A stretch of 64,000 nt of DNA from Alphaproteobacteria bacterium (GTDB lineage Bacteria; Pseudomonadota; Alphaproteobacteria; Rhodobacterales; Rhodobacteraceae): assembly GCA_030148665.1 (NCBI GenBank), contig JASBSZ010000014.1, forward strand, positions 37,395 to 101,394, written 5' to 3'. Below are positions 46,255 to 54,761 of the stretch, one piece after another (within the stretch, counting starts at the first letter, position 1; every line of letters begins with the position of its first letter). A program made the position numbers and the translations under genes. The notes beneath the pieces were generated by a model that was given only the letters and a program-made list of their open reading frames with translations, ran no database searches and was not told the origin of the DNA.

Positions 46255-46332
46255 TTGTTTAACCTGTGCGAGTTGGGTTTAATGTGGCGAATCCGGGCCT
46301 TCATGTCACGGGGGCATTTCATATTGGACGGG

Positions 46333-47352
46333 ATGGCAGGAATGGCGGCTACAAACGACGATCTGGTAAGGGAAATCGGGGCACTGGCCGATCGGTTGCA
46401 TGACGCGCGCAGCAGCATTGCAAGGCGGGTCATCGGTCAGGAGAGGGTGGTTGATCTGGCCCTGACCGCGCTGTTGTCGGGCGGGCACGGCCTGCTGGTC
46501 GGGGTGCCGGGGCTGGCCAAGACCCGCCTTGTCGAAACCCTGGGCACGGTGATGGGCCTGTCAACCAGCAGGATACAGTTTACACCGGATCTGATGCCGG
46601 GGGACATTCTGGGATCCGAGGTTCTGGAAACCGGCGCCGATGGCAGCCGCGCCTTTCGTTTCATCGAGGGGCCGGTATTCTGCCAGCTGCTGATGGCAGA
46701 CGAAATCAACCGCGCCAGCCCGCGCACCCAGTCGGCCCTGCTGCAGGCAATGCAGGAACACGCGGTGACCATTGCCGGGCAAGAGCGCCCTCTTGCGGCC
46801 CCGTTCCATGTTCTTGCAACCCAGAACCCCATCGAACAGGAGGGCACCTATCCCCTGCCCGAGGCGCAGCTTGACCGTTTCCTGTTGCAGATCGATGTCG
46901 ATTATCCCGATCGCGAGACCGAGCGCGACATCCTGCTGGCAACCACCGGCGCGACCGATGTGCAGGCCGATCCGGTCTTTGCCGCGGACGAGCTGATCCG
47001 CGCCCAACAGGTCGTGCGCCGCATGCCGGTGGGGGAAACGGTCGTGGATCTGATCCTCGACCTCGTGCGCGCCGGTCGTCCCGAAGGCAACGAGGCAACG
47101 GACGAAGTGCGCGAACATGTCAGTTGGGGGCCGGGCCCGCGGGCTGCGCAATCGCTGATGCTGGCCGTTCGGGCGTGGGCACTGCTGCATGGCCGTCTGG
47201 CGCCGTCACCCGACGATGTGGCCGCACTGGCACGTCCGGTCATGATCCACCGCATGGCGCTGGGTTTTGCCGCGCGTGCGCAGGGGGTGCGCTTGGACGA
47301 GGTTATTGATGCGATGGTGGCGCGCGTGTTGCGCCACGAGGTGGCGGCTTGA
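46333..47352 (+). CDS. MoxR-family AAA ATPase
   Basis: About 339 residues. Walker A variant GVPGLAKTR, Walker B LLMADEINRASPRTQ, sensor LATQNPIEQEGTYPLPEAQLDRF. MoxR ATPases act as chaperones, often with von Willebrand factor A (vWA) proteins encoded next door, as here. Start choice is uncertain: ATG 46333 and 46342 are both close to weak ribosome sites. TTG of DUF58 overlaps the stop. First gene of a four-gene operon. Confidence 0.92.
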   Translation: MAGMAATNDDLVREIGALADRLHDARSSIARRVIGQERVVDLALTALLSGGHGLLVGVPGLAKTRLVETLGTVMGLSTSRIQFTPDLMPGDILGSEVLETGADGSRAFRFIEGPVFCQLLMADEINRASPRTQSALLQAMQEHAVTIAGQERPLAAPFHVLATQNPIEQEGTYPLPEAQLDRFLLQIDVDYPDRETERDILLATTGATDVQADPVFAADELIRAQQVVRRMPVGETVVDLILDLVRAGRPEGNEATDEVREHVSWGPGPRAAQSLMLAVRAWALLHGRLAPSPDDVAALARPVMIHRMALGFAARAQGVRLDEVIDAMVARVLRHEVAA

Positions 47353-48242
47353 CGGCGCAGGCGGGCCACGGTCCTGCAAGGCTGCGTCAGGCGGCCGAAG
47401 AACATGCGGCCCGGTTTCCGCCCCTGCTGGCCGAGGCCCAGAGGCTAGCCACATCGGTCACGCCCGGTGCCCATGGCCGCCGCCGCGAAGGGACGGGCGA
47501 GGAATTCTGGCAGTTCCGCCCGGCCATGCCCGGCGATGAATGGCGCAACATCGATTGGCGTCGATCGGCCCGCGGCGACAGTCATTTCATCCGTCAACAT
47601 GAATGGCAGGCAGCGCAGTCGGTTCTGATCTGGGTCGATGACGGGCGGTCGATGGCCTTTTCCGGCGATCCGGGGCGTCGCCCGGCCAAGATCGACCGGG
47701 CACGCGTGCTGGCCCTGGCGCTGGCAATCCTGCTGCTGCGCGGGGGCGAGCGCGTGGGGCTGATGGATGATCCCACCCCCCCCAGAACAGGCCGTGCGCA
47801 GCTCGATCGTCTGATGGCCGGGCTGATCGGACCCGAACGCGACGACGATCACGTCAGCCCTGTTGCGCAGCTTTTCCCGCGTGGTGCGCGGGCGGTGCTG
47901 TTTTCGGATTTTCTCGGCGATACGGATGACGTGGTCAACACCCTGCGACAGGCCGCCGGCCAGGGCGTGCATGGCGCGCTGGTTCAGCTGCTCGATCCGG
48001 TCGAAGAGGCCTTTCCATTTGATGGTCGCACGACATTTCACAGCATGAGCGGCAAGATCCGTTTCGAGACGCTGCGTGCGCGCGGGCTGAGAGAGTCCTA
48101 TCTCGACAGGCTTGCGGCACGAAAGGATCTGCTGGCCTCGCATGCGCGGCGGGCAGGCTGGCAATATCTGTGTCACCACGGGGACGACAGCCCGCTTTCC
48201 GCGTTGATGTGGCTGTATTCAACCTTGCAACGAGGGCGGTGA
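47349..48242 (+). CDS. DUF58 domain protein
   Basis: 297 residues. GEEFWQFRPAMPGDEWRNIDWRRSARGDSHFIRQHE is the DUF58 core; the C-terminal half resembles a vWA domain. It begins at TTG 47349, overlapping the moxR TGA (TTGA). DUF58 proteins work with MoxR ATPases and membrane-anchored BatA-like proteins. The next gene starts directly after its stop. No membrane segments. Confidence 0.9.
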   Translation: MTAQAGHGPARLRQAAEEHAARFPPLLAEAQRLATSVTPGAHGRRREGTGEEFWQFRPAMPGDEWRNIDWRRSARGDSHFIRQHEWQAAQSVLIWVDDGRSMAFSGDPGRRPAKIDRARVLALALAILLLRGGERVGLMDDPTPPRTGRAQLDRLMAGLIGPERDDDHVSPVAQLFPRGARAVLFSDFLGDTDDVVNTLRQAAGQGVHGALVQLLDPVEEAFPFDGRTTFHSMSGKIRFETLRARGLRESYLDRLAARKDLLASHARRAGWQYLCHHGDDSPLSALMWLYSTLQRGR

Positions 48243-51026
48243 ATGTTTCCGTTTCAGGCCTTGACATTCATGTCGCCGTGGTTGCTGATCGGCTTGCTTG
48301 CACTGCCGGTGTTGTGGTGGCTGATGCGGGCCGTTCCCCCGGCTGCGGTGCGGCGCAGCTTTCCCGCCGTGACCCTGTTGCTGGGGCTCAGGGATGAGGA
48401 ATCGACGCCGGACAGGACTCCGTGGTGGTTGATGCTGCTCAGGATGCTGGCGCTGGCGGCGGCAATCATCGGTTTCGCGCAGCCGGTATTGAACCCCGGC
48501 GCCGCGAAGATCGCCTCGAAACCGTTGTTGATTCTGGCCGATGCCAGCTGGGCCAGCGCCGGTGACTGGGCGGCCCGGCAGGACAGGATCGCAGCCGTTC
48601 TGACGGATGCGCGGGCCTCGGGGCGCCGTGTCGCGGTGCTGTCGCTGACCGATCAAAGCGCGCGCACCGGGCCGCTGCCCTTTGGTACGGCCGGTGACTG
48701 GAAGGCGGCGCTGGCTGCCCTGAAACCCTCGCCGTGGGAGCCTGACTATGCGGCCGTCACGTCCTGGATCAGCAGCCAGAAATCCGCGTTCGATACGCTC
48801 TGGCTGTCGGACGGTCTGGCGCGCAAGGGGCGTGACGGGCTGGCCAGGCTGCTGATGGCACGGGGCAATCTGACCGTGGTTCAGGGCCGGAATGCGCTGA
48901 TGGCACTGGCCCGGCCGCGATTCCAGGACCGCAAGATTACCGTGACCGCATTGCGCAGGGATACGGGGCAGGGGCAGGAAATCCGCGTGAATGCCATTGG
49001 CCCCGATCCTGCGGGGATCGAGCGGCGCGTGGCCACCGCCTCGGCCACATTCGGGCCAGGGGAGCGATCCGTCACCGTGTCGTTCGATCTGCCCACCGAT
49101 CTGGGAAACCGCATCCGCCGGTTCGAGATTGCCGGCCTGCGCACCGCCGGGGCCGTGGCCCTTGCCGACGATGCGCTCAAGCGGCGCAAGGTGGCGCTGT
49201 TTGCGGGCACGGCGCCGCGCGAGGGACAGGAACTGTTGTCGCCCTTGCACTATCTGCGCAAGGCATTGCAGACGGGTGCCGTGGTGATCGAGGCCCCCTT
49301 GCGCACGAGCTTGCTGGCCGCGCCCGATGTCGTGATCATGGCCGATGTCGCCCGTATCGCCCCGGCCGAGCGCGATGCCCTCGCCGCATGGGTGAGAAAG
49401 GGCGGAACGTTGCTGCGCTTTGCCGGGCCGCGGATGGCGGCGGCGCGGATGCGACCCGGTGCCGACGATCCGCTGCTGCCCGTCAGGTTGCGGCCCGGCG
49501 GTCGCGATGTCGGCGGCGCGATGTCCTGGGGCTCACCCCGGCATCTGCGGCCGTTCGGAAAGGAATCCCCGTTTTTCGGCCTGACCATTCCCGATGACGT
49601 GACGGTGACGTCGCAGGTGGTCGCCCAGCCGGGGCCCCAGCTTGCGGCGCGCACCATTGCCTCGTTGCAGGATGGCACGCCGCTGGTCACATGGAAAGAG
49701 ATGGGAAAGGGCAGGGTGGTGCTGTTCCACGTCACCGCCAATGCCGAGTGGTCCAGCCTGCCGCTTTCGGGATTGTTCGTGCGGATGCTCGAACGTCTGG
49801 CGATTTTGCGCAGGGCCTCGACCCCGACGCCGGCCGACATGGCCGGGCAGATGTGGCGGCCCGAGCGTGTGATGGATGGTTTCGGAACCCTGCGCAAGGC
49901 GGACGATCTGGCGGCGGTTTCCGGCGAGGCCCTGGCCGAGGGGCGGGTCGGGCCTGATCTGCTGCCGGGAACCTATCGTCTGGGGCCCCGGCAATTCGCG
50001 TTGAACGTGATCCGCCCCGATCGCGTTCTGAAGGCCGCGACATGGCCCGCGGGGGTTGCCGTCGCGGCACTGAGCGGCGCCGAAAGGAAATCCCTCGCTG
50101 GCTGGTTCCTGGCGCTGGCCCTGTTGCTGCTGGCGCTCGACATACCGGCGACGTTGCTTGTCGGAGGGCGCCTTTCGGGCCCCCGGGGAACCCTGGCCGC
50201 AATCTTTCTGCTGGTTCTGCTGGTGCCGCATCCCCCGGCCCAGGCACAGGGGGCGGGTGGCGATGGGGATGCCCGGGCGATCAGGGCAACCCGGGACACG
50301 GTGCTGGCCTATGTCATCACGGGCGATGCCCGCATTGATGCCAAGTCCGAGGCCGGGCTGTACGGCCTGTCGCGCGTGCTGACAAGACGCAGCGCGGTCG
50401 AGCCGGCCGACCCGATCGGCGTTGATGTAGAAAAGGACGAGCTGGCATTCTTTCCATTGCTGTACTGGCCGGTGACCGAGACCTCGCCCATACCGTCGGA
50501 CTCGGCCATCACGCGGATCAACACCTATCTGCAGACCGGCGGAATGATCGTTTTTGACACCCAGGATGCCGATATTGCCGGCATCAATGGTGTCAGCCCG
50601 GCAAGTCGGCGTCTGCAACAGATCGCCGCCAGCCTGGATATTCCCGCGCTCGAACCCGTACCCCCCGATCATGTTCTGACGCGCAGTTTCTATCTGTTGC
50701 AGTCCTTTCCGGGGCGATTTTCGCAGGGGCAGGTCTGGGTCGAGGCAGCCCCGCCCGACGCGGTCAAGCTGGAGGGCATGCCCTTTCGCAACCTCAATGA
50801 CGGGGTCTCGCCGGTGGTGATCGGCGCAAATGACTGGGCCGCCGCCTGGGCCGTGGGGCGCGACGGGGGGTATCTCTATCCGGTGGGAAGAGGAGGATAT
50901 GCCGGCGAGCGCCAGCGAGAGATGGCCTATCGTTTCGGCGTGAACCTGGTGATGTATGTGCTGACCGGCAATTACAAGTCGGACCAGGTGCATGTGCCGG
51001 CGCTGCTGGAAAGGCTGGGGCAGTAG
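48243..51026 (+). CDS. Large membrane protein with BatA N-terminus and DUF4159
   Basis: 927 residues. N-terminal BatA-like region with membrane spans at about 10-28 and 58-78 (LTFMSPWLLIGLLALPVLWWLM). A vWA-like or periplasmic middle part follows, with additional hydrophobic segments near 619-638 and 650-664, and a DUF4159 domain at about 680-927 (LYGLSRVLTRRSAVEPADPIGVDVEKDEL, FPLLYWPVTE). It is the third gene of the moxR operon; likely inner-membrane partner of the ATPase. Stop 51026, next ATG 51028. Confidence 0.85.
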   Translation: MFPFQALTFMSPWLLIGLLALPVLWWLMRAVPPAAVRRSFPAVTLLLGLRDEESTPDRTPWWLMLLRMLALAAAIIGFAQPVLNPGAAKIASKPLLILADASWASAGDWAARQDRIAAVLTDARASGRRVAVLSLTDQSARTGPLPFGTAGDWKAALAALKPSPWEPDYAAVTSWISSQKSAFDTLWLSDGLARKGRDGLARLLMARGNLTVVQGRNALMALARPRFQDRKITVTALRRDTGQGQEIRVNAIGPDPAGIERRVATASATFGPGERSVTVSFDLPTDLGNRIRRFEIAGLRTAGAVALADDALKRRKVALFAGTAPREGQELLSPLHYLRKALQTGAVVIEAPLRTSLLAAPDVVIMADVARIAPAERDALAAWVRKGGTLLRFAGPRMAAARMRPGADDPLLPVRLRPGGRDVGGAMSWGSPRHLRPFGKESPFFGLTIPDDVTVTSQVVAQPGPQLAARTIASLQDGTPLVTWKEMGKGRVVLFHVTANAEWSSLPLSGLFVRMLERLAILRRASTPTPADMAGQMWRPERVMDGFGTLRKADDLAAVSGEALAEGRVGPDLLPGTYRLGPRQFALNVIRPDRVLKAATWPAGVAVAALSGAERKSLAGWFLALALLLLALDIPATLLVGGRLSGPRGTLAAIFLLVLLVPHPPAQAQGAGGDGDARAIRATRDTVLAYVITGDARIDAKSEAGLYGLSRVLTRRSAVEPADPIGVDVEKDELAFFPLLYWPVTETSPIPSDSAITRINTYLQTGGMIVFDTQDADIAGINGVSPASRRLQQIAASLDIPALEPVPPDHVLTRSFYLLQSFPGRFSQGQVWVEAAPPDAVKLEGMPFRNLNDGVSPVVIGANDWAAAWAVGRDGGYLYPVGRGGYAGERQREMAYRFGVNLVMYVLTGNYKSDQVHVPALLERLGQ

Positions 51027-51027
51027 G

Positions 51028-53121
51028 ATGGTGACCGATATCCAGTTCGCTCCGCTCGTGCCTGTTGCCCTGCTTGTGGGTGTCGGGCTGGTCATGCTGG
51101 TGGCCGTTCTGGCCGCCTTGTGGCGTGGCCTGCCCGGCTGGTGGCTGCGGGTGCTGGCGGGGGCCGTTCTGCTGGTTGCCCTGGCCAACCCGGCCCTGAG
51201 GCAGGAACAGCGACAACCGCTGAGCGACATCGTTTTCGTCGTTGTCGATCAGAGCTCCAGCCAGAAGATCGCGGACCGGCCGGCCCAGATCGCCCGTGCG
51301 GTGCAGGCGCTGAAGCAGCGGTTGGGAAAGATGGATAACGTCGAGATCCGCACCGTCCCGGTTGGCGATGCGCCGGTCGGCAGCGATGCCGGCACCCTGG
51401 CCATGACCGCGCTGCGCCGCGCCATGTCCGAGGTGCCGCGCGGTCGCATCGCAGGCGTGATCATGGTGACCGACGGGCAGGTGCACGACATTGCGCTGGC
51501 ACCCGACATGCCCGCCCCTGTCAACGTGCTGCTGACCGGCCGGAAAAGCGATTGGGATCGCCGCCTTGTGGTCACCAATGCCCCGGCATTTGCCATATTG
51601 GGCGAGCCCGTGACCCTGCGCCTGAAGGTGCAGGATCAGGGCGCCGTTCCGCCGGGCGTACCGGCAGAGACCAGGCTGGATATCTCGATTGATGGCGGAC
51701 GGGTGCAGAGCTTTCGCGTCCGGGTGGGCGAGCAACTGGAACTGCCCTTGCGGCTGTCTCATGGCGGGCAGAATGTCGTGCAGCTTTCGGTGCCGGGCGC
51801 GAAGGGCGAGCTGACCGAACGAAACAACGCGGCCGTGGTTGCGATAAACGGCGTGCGTGACCGGCTGCGCGTATTGCTGGTCTCGGGCGAGCCCCATGCC
51901 GGCGAACGGACATGGCGTAACCTGCTGAAATCGGACAGCTCGGTCGATCTGGTGCATTTCACGATCCTGCGCCCACCCGGCAAACAGGACGGCGTGCCGG
52001 TGAACGAACTGTCGCTGATCGCCTTTCCCACGCGTGAGCTGTTTCTGGACAAGATCGACCAGTTCGATCTGATCATCTTTGATCGCTACCGCCTGCGCGG
52101 TATCCTGCCACCGCTGTATCTGCAGAATGTCGTGCGATATGTTCAGGATGGCGGTGCGGTCCTGGTGGCCGCCGGCCCGGCATTTGCCGGGGTCGAAAGC
52201 ATCTATCGTTCGCCGCTGGCGCGTATCCTGCCCGGCAGACCGACGGCGCGGGTCTATGAAAAGGGTTTTGTCCCGCGCCTGTCCGCGTTGGGCAGGCGGC
52301 ACCCGGTTACACAGGGCCTTGCCGAATTCGCCCCAAGGCCGGTGGCCCGCGACGGAACACCCGGCTGGGGGCGCTGGTTTCGCATGATCGATATCGAGCG
52401 CCGTTCCGGGCAGGTGGTCATGACCGGCCCCGACGACAAGCCGCTGCTGATTCTCGATCGCGTCGGCAAGGGGCGCGTGGCGCTTCTGGCGTCCGATCAG
52501 TCATGGTTGTGGAGCCGTGGTTTCGAGGGGGGCGGGCCGCAGCTGGAACTGCTGCGCCGTCTGGCCCACTGGATGATGAAGGAACCCGAGCTGGAAGAAG
52601 AATCCCTGCGGGCCGAGGCCGTGGGCCGCGCGGTGACGGTCGTGCGCCGTTCGATGTCGGATGCGCCGCACGAATTGCAGATTACCGCCCCCGATGGCAG
52701 CCAGCAGGCAGCACCCATGCGCAAGGTCGGGCCGGGGCGGTACGAGTATCGTTTTTCGGGCAATGCGGATGGCCTGTACCGGATCAGGGATCAGGCACCG
52801 GGTCTGGACACGCGAAAGACGGTGATCGCGCTCGGTCCCGCAGCGCCTCGTGAATTCGAGGATCCGATTTCGACACCGACGCGTCTGGCGCCCTGGGTGC
52901 GGGCAACGCGCGGGGGAATCCTGCGCCTGTCCGATGGCATGCCGTCGATACGGCTGGTGCGCAACGGCAGGGTGGCTGCAGGACGGGGATGGATCGGGAT
53001 CACCCCGCGCGGGGCGCATCTTACCACGAATGTCCGGCTGATGCCGCTGGTCACGCCGCTCTGGTTCCTGCTGGCCGCCTCGATATTGATCCTTCTGGCA
53101 TGGCGGCGTGAAGGGAAGTGA
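51028..53121 (+). CDS. Membrane protein with vWA-like and glutamine-amidotransferase-like regions
   Basis: 697 residues. Two N-terminal spans (about 10-30 and 36-54), then a vWA-like DIVFVVVDQSSSQKIADRPAQIA with a DxSxS-type motif, later a glutamine amidotransferase-like region (GGAVLVAAGPAFAGVES), and a C-terminal span near 671-690. Last gene of the moxR-DUF58-DUF4159 operon, which is conserved in alphaproteobacteria. Exact function unknown. ATG 51028 directly follows the upstream stop; GTG 51031 is possible. Confidence 0.85.
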   Translation: MVTDIQFAPLVPVALLVGVGLVMLVAVLAALWRGLPGWWLRVLAGAVLLVALANPALRQEQRQPLSDIVFVVVDQSSSQKIADRPAQIARAVQALKQRLGKMDNVEIRTVPVGDAPVGSDAGTLAMTALRRAMSEVPRGRIAGVIMVTDGQVHDIALAPDMPAPVNVLLTGRKSDWDRRLVVTNAPAFAILGEPVTLRLKVQDQGAVPPGVPAETRLDISIDGGRVQSFRVRVGEQLELPLRLSHGGQNVVQLSVPGAKGELTERNNAAVVAINGVRDRLRVLLVSGEPHAGERTWRNLLKSDSSVDLVHFTILRPPGKQDGVPVNELSLIAFPTRELFLDKIDQFDLIIFDRYRLRGILPPLYLQNVVRYVQDGGAVLVAAGPAFAGVESIYRSPLARILPGRPTARVYEKGFVPRLSALGRRHPVTQGLAEFAPRPVARDGTPGWGRWFRMIDIERRSGQVVMTGPDDKPLLILDRVGKGRVALLASDQSWLWSRGFEGGGPQLELLRRLAHWMMKEPELEEESLRAEAVGRAVTVVRRSMSDAPHELQITAPDGSQQAAPMRKVGPGRYEYRFSGNADGLYRIRDQAPGLDTRKTVIALGPAAPREFEDPISTPTRLAPWVRATRGGILRLSDGMPSIRLVRNGRVAAGRGWIGITPRGAHLTTNVRLMPLVTPLWFLLAASILILLAWRREGK

Positions 53122-53204
53122 ACGCGCCATCAGTGGCAGGCTGTCCTGCCCCGGAATTGGGGTATGCGGGGGCGATAACTGGACTCAGCGGCGATTCTGG
53201 GATA

Positions 53205-53227
53205 ATTGGTAAAAATAATTTACCAAT
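53205..53227. promoter_or_regulatory. Operator-like inverted repeat upstream of glcD
   Basis: ATTGGTAAA (53205-53213), 5-nt spacer, TTTACCAAT (53219-53227): perfect 9-bp arms, centred 39 bp before the glcD ATG. The core TGGTAA-N7-TTACCA is identical to the site at 34831-34849 before the FadR-type regulator. A GATAAT at 53201-53206 could be an overlapping -10, implying repression. Confidence 0.75.
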
Positions 53228-53254
53228 AACGGCCAGACCAGCGAGGGCCCCGCC

Positions 53255-54703
53255 ATGCAGATGCCCACACCCGATCAGACGATCCTGTCCCGCAAGGACC
53301 ATATCGTTCGCCGGCTGAGAACGGTCTTGCCCGATGACGCGGTGATCGACGCCCCCGAGGAAACCCGCGCCTATGAATGCGATGCGCTGTCGGCCTATCG
53401 CTGCCCGCCGCTGGCCGTGGTGCTGCCCGCCAGCACCGAAGAGGTGGCCGCGGCCCTGAAGATCTGCCATGACGAGGGCGTGCCGGTGGTGCCGCGCGGA
53501 TCCGGCACCTCGCTGGCGGGCGGGGCGCTTCCGACCGAAGACAGCATCATCCTGGGTGTTGCACGGCTCAACCGGGTGCTGGAAACCGATTATGACAACC
53601 GCTTTATTCGCGTCCAGACGGGGCTGACCAACCTTTCGGTCACCGGCGCGGTCGAGGATGAGGGGTTTTTCTATGCCCCCGATCCCTCGAGCCAGCTGGC
53701 CTGCGCCATCGCCGGCAATATCGCCATGAATTCGGGCGGCGCGCATTGTCTGAAATACGGCGTGACCACCAACAACCTGATGGGCGTGAAAATGGTGTTG
53801 ATGGATGGCAGCATCATCGACCTCGGCGGCCCCTATGCCGATATGGCGGGGCTGGACCTGCTGGGGCTGATCTGCGGTTCCGAGGGGCAGCTGGGTGTCG
53901 TGACCGAGGCGACCCTGCGCATCCTGCACAAGCCCGAGGGCGCCCGCCCCGTGATGATGGGTTTCGACAGCAACGAAGAGGCGGGCGCCTGCGTTGCCGA
54001 CATCATCAAGGCGGGCATCCTGCCGGTTGCGATCGAGTTCATGGACCGGCCCGTCATTCGTGCGACAGAAAATTTCGTGGGCGCGGGATACCCGGATGTC
54101 GAGGCCCTGCTGATCGTCGAGGTCGAGGGTTCCGAGGCGGAAATCGCGTCGCAACTGGCGCGGATCATCGAGATCGGCCAGTGCCACAACCCCGTCGAGA
54201 TCCGCGAAAGCGGCGGTGCAGAGGAATCGGCCCGTATCTGGGCAGGCCGCAAAGCCGCGTTCGGGGCCATGGGGCAGATCAACGATTACATGTGTCTGGA
54301 CGGCACGATCCCGGTTTCGCAGCTGCCTTTCGTTCTGCGGCGCATTGGCGAGCTGTCGGGACAATACGGGCTGGGTGTTGGCAATGTGTTTCACGCGGGC
54401 GACGGAAACATGCACCCCTTGATCCTCTATGACGCGAACAAGCCCGGCGATCTGGAAAAGGCCGAATCCATGGGGGCCGATATCCTGAAACTGTGCGTCG
54501 AGGTGGGCGGTTGCCTGACCGGAGAACATGGCGTTGGCGTGGAAAAGCGCGAGTTGATGGATGCGCAGTACAATGCCGATGATCTGGATGCGCAGATGGC
54601 GGTCAAGGATGTGTTTGATCCGGCATGGCTGTTGAACCCGGCCAAGGTGTTCCCATTGGCGGCAACCGCAAAGCGGCGCGCGCGGCCCCTGGCGGCGGAA
54701 TAG
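53255..54703 (+). CDS. glcD: Glycolate oxidase FAD-binding subunit GlcD
   Basis: 482 residues, VAO/PCMH FAD-linked oxidase. VVPRGSGTSLAGGALP, IAMNSGGAHCLKYGVTTNNLMG, and the C-terminal GVGNVFHAGDGNMHP and GGCLTGEHGVGVEKRELM are diagnostic. Oxidises glycolate (or lactate) to the 2-oxo acid with electrons to the GlcF iron-sulfur subunit and quinone. GAGGG precedes ATG 53255. First gene of glcDEF, with an operator-like palindrome upstream. Confidence 0.95.
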   Translation: MQMPTPDQTILSRKDHIVRRLRTVLPDDAVIDAPEETRAYECDALSAYRCPPLAVVLPASTEEVAAALKICHDEGVPVVPRGSGTSLAGGALPTEDSIILGVARLNRVLETDYDNRFIRVQTGLTNLSVTGAVEDEGFFYAPDPSSQLACAIAGNIAMNSGGAHCLKYGVTTNNLMGVKMVLMDGSIIDLGGPYADMAGLDLLGLICGSEGQLGVVTEATLRILHKPEGARPVMMGFDSNEEAGACVADIIKAGILPVAIEFMDRPVIRATENFVGAGYPDVEALLIVEVEGSEAEIASQLARIIEIGQCHNPVEIRESGGAEESARIWAGRKAAFGAMGQINDYMCLDGTIPVSQLPFVLRRIGELSGQYGLGVGNVFHAGDGNMHPLILYDANKPGDLEKAESMGADILKLCVEVGGCLTGEHGVGVEKRELMDAQYNADDLDAQMAVKDVFDPAWLLNPAKVFPLAATAKRRARPLAAE

Positions 54704-54761
54704 GGGGCGCTGCCCCCGTCGCTTACGCGACTCCCCCGGACGTATTTGGACAAAGAAGAAG
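54703..54761 (+). repeat. Structured intergenic repeat, copy A
   Basis: GGGGGC (54703-54708)/GCCCCC (54712-54717) hairpin, then GTCGC (54718-54722)/GCGAC (54727-54731) hairpin, TCCCCCGGA, CGTATTTGG (54741-54749), A, CAAAGAAGAAG (54751-54761). The first hairpin starts on the last G of the glcD stop and the element ends on the glcE ATG, so its AAGAAG tail may act as ribosome site. Copy B is at 37525-37588. Confidence 0.75.
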
